In this document: piece by piece, positions 9,241 through 16,838 of the stretch | Position numbering within the stretch: position 1 is the first letter of the stretch | How the letters are laid out: each line of letters starts with the position of its first letter | Assembly: GCF_001751365.1 (NCBI RefSeq) | Contig: NZ_LJGT01000040.1 | Span: 1,283,696 to 1,347,695 of the forward strand | Source of the DNA: Streptomyces abyssalis | GTDB taxonomy: Bacteria; Actinomycetota; Actinomycetes; Streptomycetales; Streptomycetaceae | DNA length: 64,000 bases | Direction: 5' to 3' | The notes under the pieces: generated by a model | Database searches by the model: none | The model's input: the letters and a program-made list of their open reading frames with translations, nothing else | Told to the model about the DNA's origin: nothing | Position numbers and translations under genes: made by a program

Positions 9241-10285
9241 GCCGGTCGTAACGAGCGGCCGTGCTTTGCGGTTCCTTTGCCGGCGGCGTCGTGGGTGCCG
9301 GTTGTGTGCGGCTCCGCTCCCGCGCGTGAGCGGGGGTGCGTACCGCGACGACGACCCCGAGCACCGCGACCGCCATCCCCGCGACGGCGAACAGGCCGGG
9401 GCGTTCCCCGAACATCGCGTACGCCCAGACGACAGTCGTGGGAGGCGTCAGATAGATCAGCGCGCTCGTACGGGTCACGCCGCTGCGCCGCAGGCTCAGC
9501 CAGTAGAAGCCGTAGCCGCCGAAGGTGGAGAGCACCACGACCCAGGCCACGGCCAGCCAGAAGGCCCCGGTGACCGGCGGAGTCATGTGCCCGTCGCCCG
9601 CGCCGGCGGCGAGCGCCGTGAAGACGACCGCGCTCACCAGGCAGTGCACCGGCAGCGCGTCGAGGGCGCCGACCCGGTGGCGGGCACGGCGCTCCAGGAA
9701 GCTGGCGGCCAGCAGGCCGGCCATCCCCGCGAAGGGGAGCAGATAGGCGAGAGGCGCTGCCGACGCCGAGGTGAGGTCGTCCCGTACGACCGCCGCGACC
9801 CCGGCCAGGCCCAGCGCGAGCCCTGCCCACTGGCGTCGCGTGACCGTCTCGCCGAGCAGCCTGCCCGCGAGAGCACCGGCGACGAGCGGCTGCAGGGCGG
9901 CTATCAGCGCGGATGATCCGGCCGGCACGCCCAGGCCCGCCGCCCAGACGACGGCGCCGAGGTAGGCGCCCTGGGAGAGCAGGCCGATCAACGCCTGCTC
10001 CGCGAGGGCGCGCGGCGGCAGCCGGCCCTCGTCGTGACCGTCCCCCTGCGTGCCTTGCCGCGCTGTCCGCAGCCGCTGCCGCCGCAGCCGCAGTACGAGC
10101 GCCACCGCCCCCAGGAGTGCGGCCGCGGCGAGGAAGCGCCACATCAGGAGCGTGTCCGCCGGGGCGTGCCGGGTGCCGAGTTCCGCGCCGATGAAGCCGG
10201 AGCTCCACATCACGACGAGCCCGGCGCCGGTGAGGTGGGTGCCGGCGGCACCGGCCGGGGGTCGCGGGCGGAGGAGAGGAGGCAT
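9110..10285 (-). CDS. EamA/RhaT-family (DMT superfamily) efflux transporter with an extended C-terminal tail
   Basis: A 391-residue protein. About ten transmembrane helices occupy residues 15-310, in the double five-helix EamA arrangement (first repeat GLVVMWSSGFIGAELG, second PPVTGAFWLAVAWVVVLSTFGGYGF). It probably exports a small metabolite or drug. The start at 10285 has AGGAG six bases upstream. After the last helix (VLGVVVAVRTP) a polar tail of about 75 residues continues to 9110 and overlaps the TerD gene by 131 nt in a different frame. The tail does not look like part of the family, so a lost stop or frameshift near 9250-9330 is possible. The gene diverges from a TetR regulator with shared operators, which suggests substrate-induced derepression. 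Confidence 0.82.
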   Translation of the reverse strand: MPPLLRPRPPAGAAGTHLTGAGLVVMWSSGFIGAELGTRHAPADTLLMWRFLAAAALLGAVALVLRLRRQRLRTARQGTQGDGHDEGRLPPRALAEQALIGLLSQGAYLGAVVWAAGLGVPAGSSALIAALQPLVAGALAGRLLGETVTRRQWAGLALGLAGVAAVVRDDLTSASAAPLAYLLPFAGMAGLLAASFLERRARHRVGALDALPVHCLVSAVVFTALAAGAGDGHMTPPVTGAFWLAVAWVVVLSTFGGYGFYWLSLRRSGVTRTSALIYLTPPTTVVWAYAMFGERPGLFAVAGMAVAVLGVVVAVRTPAHARERSRTQPAPTTPPAKEPQSTAARYDRHDGNDSRLEPPAQHCPGGGGGDRTVPPGRLRTAPRRERKGPLR

Positions 10286-10353
10286 CGGCTGCTCCTGTCG
10301 TCGGACGGTCTGTCCTGCCGTCGGGCTGTCATCGGGCCGGGATCAATGAGGTA

Positions 10354-10403
10354 GACCGATCTGTTTACCTCTCCGGGTATAGAGTGAACTAAACAGATCG
10401 GTT
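10354..10403. promoter_or_regulatory. Two inverted operator half-sites for the divergent TetR regulator
   Basis: ACCGATCTGTTTA at 10355-10367 is repeated as its exact reverse complement, TAAACAGATCGGT, at 10390-10402, 22 bp apart, in the 146-bp gap between the EamA and TetR genes. Each copy is also nearly palindromic (AAAC-GATC-GTTT core). This is the expected arrangement for a TetR repressor controlling both itself and the exporter. Confidence 0.75.
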
Positions 10404-10431
10404 TAATGCAAGCGCGGTGCAGGGAGGCCCC

Positions 10432-11043
10432 ATGACGCAGGCGGCGGAGCTCACGCCGGCGGCCCGCAAGATCCTCGACGCGGCGGCGGAGCTGTTCTAC
10501 GGGCGCGGCATCACGGCCGTCGGGGTCGACCTGATCGCGAAGGAGGCGGGTGTCACCAAGAAGACCCTGTACGACCGGTTCGGCTCCAAGGAGGCCCTGG
10601 TCGCCGCGTACCTGGGAGAGCGTGATGAGCGCTGGCGGGAGTGGCTGACCGCGCGGGTGCTCTCCGGTGACGCCGGCGCGGGTCCGTGTGAGCGCATCCT
10701 GCGCACCTTCGACGCCCTGGAGGAATGGGTGCGCCGTGAGAACCCGCGGGGCTGCGGCTTCGTCAACGCCGCGGCGGAGCTGCCCGATCCGCGGCATCCC
10801 GGCCGGAAGGTGATCACCGGGCAGAAGCGCTGGCTGCGGGATTTCCTGCGGGAGCTGGCGGTGGAGGCCGGCGCCGCCGACCCCGGCCGGCTCGCCGACG
10901 AGCTCGTGCTGCTGCACGAGGGGGCGACGGTGCTGGGCGGACTGCACGTCGTGGCCGGGCCGGTCGCCGCCGCCCGCTCGATGGCCCGCGGTGCCCTCGT
11001 GCGGGAGGGCTGCCAGGGCGGCGCGGGCGCGCAGGCCCAGTAG
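10432..11043 (+). CDS. TetR/AcrR-family transcriptional regulator
   Basis: A 203-residue repressor with an N-terminal helix-turn-helix at about residues 10-56 (ARKILDAAAELFYGRGITAV, then IAKEAGVTKKTLYDRFGSKEAL) and a ligand-binding C-terminal helical domain with a Cys-Gly-Phe segment (RGCGFVNAAAEL), as in the AcrR/YcdC-like subgroup. The start is the ATG at 10432 with GGGAGG four bases upstream. An in-frame GTG-like start at 10417 lies within the spacer and is less likely. It is divergent from the EamA exporter and flanked by the inverted repeats described above, so it very probably represses that exporter and itself. The ligand is unknown. Confidence 0.88.
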   Translation: MTQAAELTPAARKILDAAAELFYGRGITAVGVDLIAKEAGVTKKTLYDRFGSKEALVAAYLGERDERWREWLTARVLSGDAGAGPCERILRTFDALEEWVRRENPRGCGFVNAAAELPDPRHPGRKVITGQKRWLRDFLRELAVEAGAADPGRLADELVLLHEGATVLGGLHVVAGPVAAARSMARGALVREGCQGGAGAQAQ

Positions 11044-11169
11044 CAGACAGGTCCAATAGCAGAGGCACTTCCGCCGGAGCCGGAGGCGTACTGCGGCATC
11101 CGGGTGGAATCCACCGGCGTCACCGTCCGATTACGTGTGACTACGCTCCGGCGTGGCAGTACGTCCCGC

Positions 11170-12036
11170 ATGACATCTGAGACACGCATGAACACCAGAC
11201 GCGTCTTTCTCGGCGGGATGCTCATAGCCGGCGCCTGCGCCGCGAACCGCGCGCACGCCGCGGGGGGCGGTTCCGGCTCCTCCGGCGCGGACGCGAAAGG
11301 GGGCGCCCGGCACGCGATGCGCCACGCGCGTCCCGCGTCACGCCCGCAGGCTTACCGGCTGCAGCCGGAGGTGAGCCAGACAGGCCCGAAGGTGCGCGGA
11401 AGCACGTCCGTCGCACACACCCTGGACACGCGCCGGCGCGAGATAGCCCTGACCTTCGACGACGGGCCCGACCCCGTCTACACCCCTCAGGTGCTGGAGG
11501 TGCTGCGGCGCTGCCGTGTGCAGGCCACCTTCTGCGTCATAGGCAGTGACGCGGCCGCCCACACCTGGCTGCTCAACGCCATAGCCGACGCCGGTCACGA
11601 GATAGCCAACCACTCCTGGAGCCACCCGCTGCTGACGCGGATGCGTTCCCACGAGATACATGAACAGTTCGCCCGCACCTGCGACGTCGTCGAGGGTGCG
11701 GTGGGCAAGGCGCCGGCCCTGGCGCGCGCCCCCTTCGGCGAGTGGAACAAGCGGGCCCTGGGGATCTCGGCCTCCCTCGGCATGAGCCCGCTCGGCTGGT
11801 CGGTGGACACGTGCGACTGGGAGGAGCCCGGCGCGCGGGAGATCACCTCGACAGTCCTGGAGACCGTACGCCCGGGCTCGGTCCTGCTCGCCCATGACGG
11901 GGGCGGAGACCGCTCGCAGACGGTCGCCGCGCTGCGCGACTTCCTTCCCCGGCTGATCGACTCCGGCTACACGCCCGTACTGCCGTCCGACACCGATGTG
12001 TTCGAGGACCGTACGGGGAAGGGCTGGGGCGGCTGA
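11170..12036 (+). CDS. Secreted polysaccharide deacetylase (NodB domain), Tat-type signal
   Basis: A 288-residue exported enzyme of carbohydrate esterase family 4, likely removing acetyl groups from peptidoglycan or chitin-type polymers. The N-terminus has a twin-arginine signal (NTRRVFLGG followed by a short hydrophobic stretch ending near ANRAHA). The NodB domain carries the catalytic pair in ALTFDDGPDPVYTP, the zinc ligands in NHSWSH, the RAPFGEWN arginine motif and the C-terminal VLLAHDGGG. A linker of about 60 residues separates signal and domain. Two ATGs are plausible: 11170, used here, and 11188, which puts the twin arginines nearest the terminus. Neither has a strong ribosome binding site. 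It is convergent with the next gene. Confidence 0.87.
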   Translation: MTSETRMNTRRVFLGGMLIAGACAANRAHAAGGGSGSSGADAKGGARHAMRHARPASRPQAYRLQPEVSQTGPKVRGSTSVAHTLDTRRREIALTFDDGPDPVYTPQVLEVLRRCRVQATFCVIGSDAAAHTWLLNAIADAGHEIANHSWSHPLLTRMRSHEIHEQFARTCDVVEGAVGKAPALARAPFGEWNKRALGISASLGMSPLGWSVDTCDWEEPGAREITSTVLETVRPGSVLLAHDGGGDRSQTVAALRDFLPRLIDSGYTPVLPSDTDVFEDRTGKGWGG

Positions 12037-12072
12037 CGGCCCGCCGTCAGCGGCTCGGGGCGACCGCGGCTC

Positions 12073-12402
12073 TCAGCGACGGCGCTCCCGGGAGTGGCCG
12101 AAGAAGATCCTGTATCCGATGAGCAGCACCAGGGAGCCCGCGATGGCCGAGACCCAGAGCGCCGGGTCGACGAAGTCCCGGTCCACGGAGCGGTCCAGGA
12201 ACGTGGAGGAGAGCCAGCCGCCGATGAACGCGCCCGCGATGCCGATGAGGATCGTGCCGAACAGGCCGCCCGGGTCGCGTCCCGGAAGGATGACCTTCGC
12301 GACGGTGCCCGCGATCAGGCCGAGGATCAGCCAGCTGAGCAGCCCCGAGTCCATGAGTCCCGACAGTGCGGATTCCGGATCGGTGTCTGCGATGAAGTTC
12401 AT
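12073..12402 (-). CDS. GlsB/YeaQ/YmgE-family stress-response membrane protein
   Basis: A 109-residue integral membrane protein of the transglycosylase-associated (GlsB/YeaQ/YmgE) family. It has three hydrophobic helices with the typical glycine-rich pattern (LILGLIAGTVAKVILPGRDPGG, then FGTILIGIAGAFIGGWL), and a third helix before the basic end HSRERRR. In Gram-positives these proteins accompany Asp23/Gls24 envelope-stress operons, and such a module lies at 61-63.6 kb of this window. The start has GGAGG eight bases upstream. It is monocistronic. Confidence 0.88.
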   Translation of the reverse strand: MNFIADTDPESALSGLMDSGLLSWLILGLIAGTVAKVILPGRDPGGLFGTILIGIAGAFIGGWLSSTFLDRSVDRDFVDPALWVSAIAGSLVLLIGYRIFFGHSRERRR

Positions 12403-12468
12403 GGTGGGCCCTCCCCGTGAGCGACCTGCGTGATCGGTTCTGGTCCATCATGCCCCCCGACTGCTCCT

Positions 12469-13278
12469 TCAGTGCGGCCAGATGGGCGGCCGGGTACAGA
12501 AGTGCCCGCCGAGCCGGGCGTGTTCGGGATCGTCCGGGTCCGGTTCTCCCTGTTTCGCGATGAGTTCGGCAGCGTACGGCTCGGAGTCGTCACGCGGTTC
12601 GTAGCCGAGCGCGCGGGCGGAGGAAAGGTCCCACCACAGGCGGGTGTTGGCCGACGAGCCGTAGACCACCGTGTGGCGTACGTCCGTCGCCGTCAGCGCC
12701 GCGTGGAAGAGGCGGGCGCCGTCGGCCGGGCTCAGCCACAGCGACAGCATCCGCACGGAGGTCGGCTCGGGGAAGCAGGACCCGATGCGTACGGAGACGG
12801 TCTCGATGCCGTGCAGGTCCCAGTAGAGCTGTGCGAGGTCCTCGCCGAAGGACTTGGAGAGGCCGTAGTAGGTGTCGGGGCGGTGCGGCGTGGCGACGGG
12901 GATGAGGGGGCCGCCGTCGGCCGGGCGGGGCGTGAAGCCCACCGCGTGGTTGGAGGAGGCGAAGACTACGCGGCGCACGCCCTCTTCGCGCACGGCCTCG
13001 TAAAGCCGGTACGTGCCCTCGATGTTGGAGTGCAGGATCTTCTCGAAGGGCGCCTCCAGGGAGATTCCCGCGAGGTGGATCACCGCGTCCACGCCCCGTA
13101 CGGCCGCGCGCAGGGCGTCCGTGTCGGCGAGGTCCGCGGTGACGGCGCCGGGTTCGCTCTCGACGGGGCGTACGTCGAACAGGCGCAGCCGGTATCCGTG
13201 GCGGGGAAGCAGGCCGCGCATCAGGGTGCCGAGGCCGCCGGCGGCGCCGGTGAGCAGGACGGTGCGGGGAGCGGGCAT
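12469..13278 (-). CDS. NAD-dependent epimerase/dehydratase family, uronate-dehydrogenase-like
   Basis: A 269-residue extended short-chain dehydrogenase. The Rossmann nucleotide-binding motif TGAAGGLGTLM is at the N-terminus. VIHLAGIS follows near residue 68, and the catalytic Tyr-x-x-x-Lys is in YYGLSKSFGED. The short length and the HLAGISLEAPFEKIL and FASSNHAVGF segments match uronate dehydrogenase (udh), which oxidises D-galacturonate or D-glucuronate to the aldarolactone. The gene diverges from kdgD, the last-but-one enzyme of the oxidative uronate/aldarate route, which supports this role. A 16-bp motif shared with two other promoters of the cluster lies at 13305-13320, just upstream. The exact sugar cannot be told from the sequence. 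Confidence 0.78.
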   Translation of the reverse strand: MPAPRTVLLTGAAGGLGTLMRGLLPRHGYRLRLFDVRPVESEPGAVTADLADTDALRAAVRGVDAVIHLAGISLEAPFEKILHSNIEGTYRLYEAVREEGVRRVVFASSNHAVGFTPRPADGGPLIPVATPHRPDTYYGLSKSFGEDLAQLYWDLHGIETVSVRIGSCFPEPTSVRMLSLWLSPADGARLFHAALTATDVRHTVVYGSSANTRLWWDLSSARALGYEPRDDSEPYAAELIAKQGEPDPDDPEHARLGGHFCTRPPIWPH

Positions 13279-13304
13279 CGACGCATTCTCCGTCCATAGA
13301 CACG

Positions 13305-13320
13305 GTTCATATATGGAGAC
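13305..13320. promoter_or_regulatory. Candidate IclR operator, copy 1 (udh-like promoter)
   Basis: GTTCATATATGGAGAC, 27 nt upstream of the udh-like start. The same GTTCA...(A/G)(A/G)AC 16-mer layout recurs upstream of kdgD (13456-13471) and upstream of the semialdehyde dehydrogenase (18140-18155), which suggests a common regulator, most simply the IclR protein encoded in the cluster. Confidence 0.4.
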
Positions 13321-13455
13321 ACGCTAGGGAGGCTCGACGGAGGCGTCAAGGGTGGCCGGGCAGAGGTCGCAGCCGTCGTCGGCGGTCGCCCGATGAGGTG
13401 GCAGACGCCCGGTGCGGCCTTGACCTGTGCGGTCGGGCTGGCCTACCGTTGGTGT

Positions 13456-13471
13456 GTTCAGAAATATAGAC
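13456..13471. promoter_or_regulatory. Candidate IclR operator, copy 2 (kdgD promoter)
   Basis: GTTCAGAAATATAGAC, about 100 nt upstream of the kdgD start. Compare the copies at 13305 and 18140. The flanking sequence also has a second CAGAAA and a repeated ACGTGTACG (around 13480-13500), which may be additional promoter elements. Confidence 0.4.
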
Positions 13472-13568
13472 GCAGATCAGAAACGTGTACGAACGTGTAC
13501 GGCATCCGGGGGTGTGGGCGGTGCGGCGCCGTGACCCGCCTCCGTACCGCCCCGAGCAGGAGCGCGCA

Positions 13569-14654
13569 ATGACCTCACCCGCCTCGTCCTCCTCAGCGTC
13601 CTCGGCCTCGTCGTCCTCGTCGTCCTCGTCGTCCTCCTCGTCAGGGGCGGCGGCACCGGGGCGCCGGCCGCTCGCCGAACGCCTCGGAGGACTGCTCTTC
13701 TTTCCGGTGACCGCGTACGGGCCCGACGGCGGGCTCGACCTCGACGCGTTCCGCGCACATGTGCGCGGGGGCCTGGACGCGGGCGCGGGAGCCGTCTTCG
13801 CCTGCTGCGGCACCGGTGAGTTCCACGCGCTCACGCCGCAGGAGTTCCACGACTGCGTGGCCGCGGCGGTCGACGAGGCGCAGGGCCGGGTGCCCGTCGT
13901 CGCCGGCGCGGGCTACGGCACGGCCCTCGCCCGCCAGTTCGCCTCGCTCGCCGAGGAGGCGGGCGCGGACGGCCTGCTGGCGATGCCGCCGTATCTCGTC
14001 GTCCCCTCGCAGGAAGGGCTGCTCAGGCACTACACCGCGCTGGCGGCGGCCACCTCCCTGGACGTGATCGTCTACCAGCGCGACAACGCCGTCTTCGCCC
14101 CGTCCACCGTCGCGCGGCTCGCCCGCACACCGGGCGTCATCGGGCTCAAGGACGGTCACGGCGATCTCGACCTGATGCAGCGGATCATCAGCGCGGTCCG
14201 CACCGAGGTGCCGGCCGAAGTGGCGGACTCCTTCCGCTACTTCAACGGGCTGCCCACCGCCGAGCAGACGGGCCTCGCCTACCGCAGCCTGGGCGTGACC
14301 CTCTACTCCTCCGCCGTCTTCTGCTTCGCCCCCGAGATCGCCCTCGCCTTCCACCGTGCGCTCACCACGGGCGACGACGCCTGCGTGAACCGGCTGCTCG
14401 ACGGCTTCTTCCGTCCCCTGGTCGAGCTCCGCGACCGCGGCCGCGGCTACGCCGTCTCCCTGGTGAAGGCCGGCGTGCGGATGCGCGGCCAGGACGTGGG
14501 CGAGGTGCGTCCGCCGCTGTCCGAACCCTCCGCCGCACATGTGAGGGAGCTGGCCGGACTGATCGAGCGGGGGCTCGCGCTGGTCGCGGGCGACGGACCC
14601 GTGGACGGGCCGGGGGGCGGCGCGGCGCCGAACGCGGACGGCGGCGCCCGCTGA
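13569..14654 (+). CDS. kdgD: 5-dehydro-4-deoxyglucarate dehydratase (DHDPS superfamily)
   Basis: A 361-residue TIM-barrel aldolase-type enzyme. KdgD dehydrates and decarboxylates 5-dehydro-4-deoxy-D-glucarate to 2-oxoglutarate semialdehyde in glucarate/galactarate use. The Schiff-base Lys194 is in GVIGLKDGHGDLD and the active-site Tyr169 in VIVYQRDN. CCGTGEFHALTPQEF is the usual KdgD signature. The first 30 residues are a serine tract encoded by tandem TCG/TCC codons, not part of the fold. The start at 13569 has AGGAG seven bases upstream. An earlier in-frame start at 13485 is unlikely. The stop overlaps the next gene's ATG (TGATG). The product of this enzyme is the substrate of the dehydrogenase at 18198-19730. 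Confidence 0.9.
   Translation: MTSPASSSSASSASSSSSSSSSSSSGAAAPGRRPLAERLGGLLFFPVTAYGPDGGLDLDAFRAHVRGGLDAGAGAVFACCGTGEFHALTPQEFHDCVAAAVDEAQGRVPVVAGAGYGTALARQFASLAEEAGADGLLAMPPYLVVPSQEGLLRHYTALAAATSLDVIVYQRDNAVFAPSTVARLARTPGVIGLKDGHGDLDLMQRIISAVRTEVPAEVADSFRYFNGLPTAEQTGLAYRSLGVTLYSSAVFCFAPEIALAFHRALTTGDDACVNRLLDGFFRPLVELRDRGRGYAVSLVKAGVRMRGQDVGEVRPPLSEPSAAHVRELAGLIERGLALVAGDGPVDGPGGGAAPNADGGAR
13595..13645 (+). repeat. TCG/TCC serine-codon microsatellite at the 5' end of kdgD
   Basis: A run of TCN serine codons, largely the unit TCGTCC with variants, encodes about 18 serines within residues 6-25 of KdgD. Such tracts change length by slippage. Confidence 0.8.
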
Positions 14655-16009
14655 TGCGGGCCGGCGCCTTCGTCTACCCCTGGGACGTCGTGGGCGACCC
14701 CGACGCGCCGGGGCGCCTCGCGGCGCTCGGGGTCCAGCAGGTCACCCTCGCCTCCGCGTATCACTCCGTGCGGGCCCTCACGCCGCGCCATCCGCGCCAC
14801 CGCGTCGTCACCGCCCGGCACTCCGCGGTGCTCTACCCGCCCCGTACGGAGAACTGGCGCGGTCGGGGGCTGCGCCCGTACGAGCAGGGCTGGGTGAACA
14901 GCGACCATCCTGGCGGCGCGTACGGCGAGGCGGCACGCGCGCTGAGCGAGGCCGGTCTGGAAGTGCACTCCTGGGTCGTGCTGGCCCACAACTCCCGCCT
15001 CGGCGAGGAGCACGGGCACGTCACCGTCCGCAACGCCTACGGCGACCGCTATCCCTGGGCGCCGTGCATCGCCCGCCCGGAGGTGCGCGAATACGCCGTG
15101 ACCCTGGCGGGCGAGGCGGCCGTGCGGCCCCACACCAGCGGTACGGAGCTGGAGTCGTGCGGCTGGTACGGATGGCCGCATCTCAGCGCGCACGACAAGA
15201 CCGCGGGAGTCCGGCTGGACGGCGCCGCCCAGTACCTGATGTCGCTGTGCTTCTGCGAGGTGTGCCGGGACGGGTACACCTCGCTCGGCGCCGGTCCGGA
15301 CGAGCTTCGGGCCCGGGTCGCGGCGGCCCTGGAGCCGGTGTGGAACGGCGAAGCACCGGCGGCGGCGACGGAGACGGACGCGGCGGGCGGCGCCCGTGAG
15401 GCGGAGTGGGCGCGGGTACGTGAGCTGCTGGGCGACGACTCGGCCGCGGTCTGCGCGTCCTGGCGGGGAGAGGCGGCGCGCCGGCTGCGCAGGGAGGCGG
15501 TCGCGGCGGTGCGGAGCGCCGCGGCGGACCGGGCCGGAGCGGGTCAGGACCCCGGCCGTGAATCCGGCGGGGACTCCGGGCAGGGCTTCCGCGTGCTGCT
15601 GCACGCCGACCCGGCGGCGCACCGGGTCGGTGCGAACGCGGGCATCGCACCGGCCGAGGCCGTCGAGGACGCGGACGGAGTGGTCGTGCCCTGCACCGGC
15701 GGCGCAGCCGAGCGCACCGGTGCGCTCGGCCCGTTCGGGCCGTACGCCGCCCGGGGACACGGGCACGAGGGCGCGGGCGGGGACGCCGGGGCGCGGGCCT
15801 TCACCGTCGCCGCGAACTTCACCGTCGTCTCCGGCATGGGCGGCTCCCCGCACACCCTCGCCGCCGACGCGGCTCACGCCCGCGCTCTGGGCGCGGACGA
15901 GCTGCGGCTCTATCACGCCGGGCCGGCCCCGGAATCCGACCTCTCGGCCGTGGCGGAGGCCCTGCGGGGCCTCGCCGCGGACGCCGGTTCCGGCAACCCG
16001 CCAGGGTGA
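14654..16009 (+). CDS. TIM-barrel-like protein of unknown function, coupled to kdgD
   Basis: A 451-residue protein whose function I cannot assign. It lacks a signal peptide, so it should be cytosolic. Features seen are GAFVYPWDVVGDPD at the start, HPRHRVVTARHSAVLYPP, a histidine- and aspartate-bearing HSWVVLAHNSRLGEEHG near 105, ESCGWYGWPH near 170, and SLCFCEVCRDGYTSLG near 205. The Cys-x-x-Cys followed by Arg and an aromatic resembles the segment found in some glycoside-hydrolase-like TIM-barrel proteins, so a sugar-active role is a reasonable guess. Residues 225-320 are Ala/Gly/Glu-rich. Its ATG overlaps the kdgD stop (TGATG), which implies coupled translation and a role in sugar-acid use. 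It may be an isomerase, lactonase or hydrolase feeding the pathway. Confidence 0.65.
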   Translation: MRAGAFVYPWDVVGDPDAPGRLAALGVQQVTLASAYHSVRALTPRHPRHRVVTARHSAVLYPPRTENWRGRGLRPYEQGWVNSDHPGGAYGEAARALSEAGLEVHSWVVLAHNSRLGEEHGHVTVRNAYGDRYPWAPCIARPEVREYAVTLAGEAAVRPHTSGTELESCGWYGWPHLSAHDKTAGVRLDGAAQYLMSLCFCEVCRDGYTSLGAGPDELRARVAAALEPVWNGEAPAAATETDAAGGAREAEWARVRELLGDDSAAVCASWRGEAARRLRREAVAAVRSAAADRAGAGQDPGRESGGDSGQGFRVLLHADPAAHRVGANAGIAPAEAVEDADGVVVPCTGGAAERTGALGPFGPYAARGHGHEGAGGDAGARAFTVAANFTVVSGMGGSPHTLAADAAHARALGADELRLYHAGPAPESDLSAVAEALRGLAADAGSGNPPG

Positions 16010-16126
16010 CCCACCGGCGCGTGTCACATCCGCGGGCGCCGTCCCGTCGTACAGGTGTCAGCCGGAGCACGGCACGCACGCTCCGGAACGGACACCCGCG
16101 AACCAAGGGACGAAGGAGCGCCAGCC

Positions 16127-16711
16127 ATGGCACGCATCTCGCTCGATCCGCCACGAGGCATCTCGCTTCGCATCGCCGAGTGGTACTCCCGCCGCAAGTA
16201 CGGCAAGGCCATGGACCCGGTCAGGGCCGTCGCGCACAACCCGAAGGTGCTGAGCGCCACCCTCCTGTACGAGTCCCGGATCGCGAAGTGGCGCGACCTC
16301 GATCCGGGCCTCAAGCACCTCGCCGAGATGGTCTCCGCCGCCCGCATCGGCTGCTCCTGGTGCGTGGACTTCGGCTACTGGCTGGCCGAGGACCTGGGCA
16401 TGCCGATGGAGAAGATCCAGTACGTGCCGGCCTGGCGCGAGCACCGCGAGCGCTTCACCGAACTGGAGCTGCTCGTCATGGAGTTCGCCGAGGCGATGAC
16501 GGACACCGAGCCGACGGTGACCGACGAGATGGCGGAGGCCCTCATCGGCAGGCTGGGGAAGAGCGCCTTCGTCGAGCTGACCGCGATGGTCGCCGTCGAG
16601 AACAGCCGCTCCCGCATCAACGCCGCCCTCGGCCTCACCGGTCAGGGCTTCTCCGACCAGTGCGCGGTGCGGCCCGTGCAGAAGGGGGAGAGGGGCGCCG
16701 CGACCTCCTGA
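16127..16711 (+). CDS. Carboxymuconolactone decarboxylase/AhpD-like family protein
   Basis: A 194-residue all-helical protein of the CMD/AhpD-like family. The paired cysteines are Cys76 and Cys79 in ARIGCSWCVDFGYW. The histidine that follows CxxC in true AhpD peroxidase reductases is missing here (Val-Asp-Phe-Gly-Tyr follows), so a classical AhpD activity is doubtful. It may act as a dehydrochlorinase/isomerase-type or unknown redox protein. The start at 16127 has AAGGAG nine bases upstream. It follows the TIM-barrel gene by 117 nt on the same strand and may be part of the same transcript. Confidence 0.82.
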   Translation: MARISLDPPRGISLRIAEWYSRRKYGKAMDPVRAVAHNPKVLSATLLYESRIAKWRDLDPGLKHLAEMVSAARIGCSWCVDFGYWLAEDLGMPMEKIQYVPAWREHRERFTELELLVMEFAEAMTDTEPTVTDEMAEALIGRLGKSAFVELTAMVAVENSRSRINAALGLTGQGFSDQCAVRPVQKGERGAATS

Positions 16712-16750
16712 GCCGGGGGACGTGAGCCGCGGGACCTGAGCCGGGGGAGG
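16709..16750 (+). repeat. Three 14-bp tandem repeats after the AhpD-like gene
   Basis: The unit TGAGCCGGGGGACG occurs three times in a row with one or two changes per copy. The first copy contains the stop codon of the preceding gene. The rest of the gap to 16839 is GC-rich with no gene. Confidence 0.7.
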
Positions 16751-16838
16751 CCTGCGGGCCGTACGGCCGCGGGCGGCGCGGAGTGAGGGACGTGGCCGCC
16801 CGCGGCGTGCACCGCACGGGTGCACGGCCGCCGAACGG

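Noticed and set aside
12430..13299. Plus-strand open frame over the epimerase gene
   Set aside because: Antisense to a gene with clear Rossmann and Tyr-Lys motifs.
14447..16027. 526-codon minus-strand open frame over kdgD end and the TIM-barrel-like gene
   Set aside because: The plus strand has coupled starts and the better coding bias; this frame is low-complexity.
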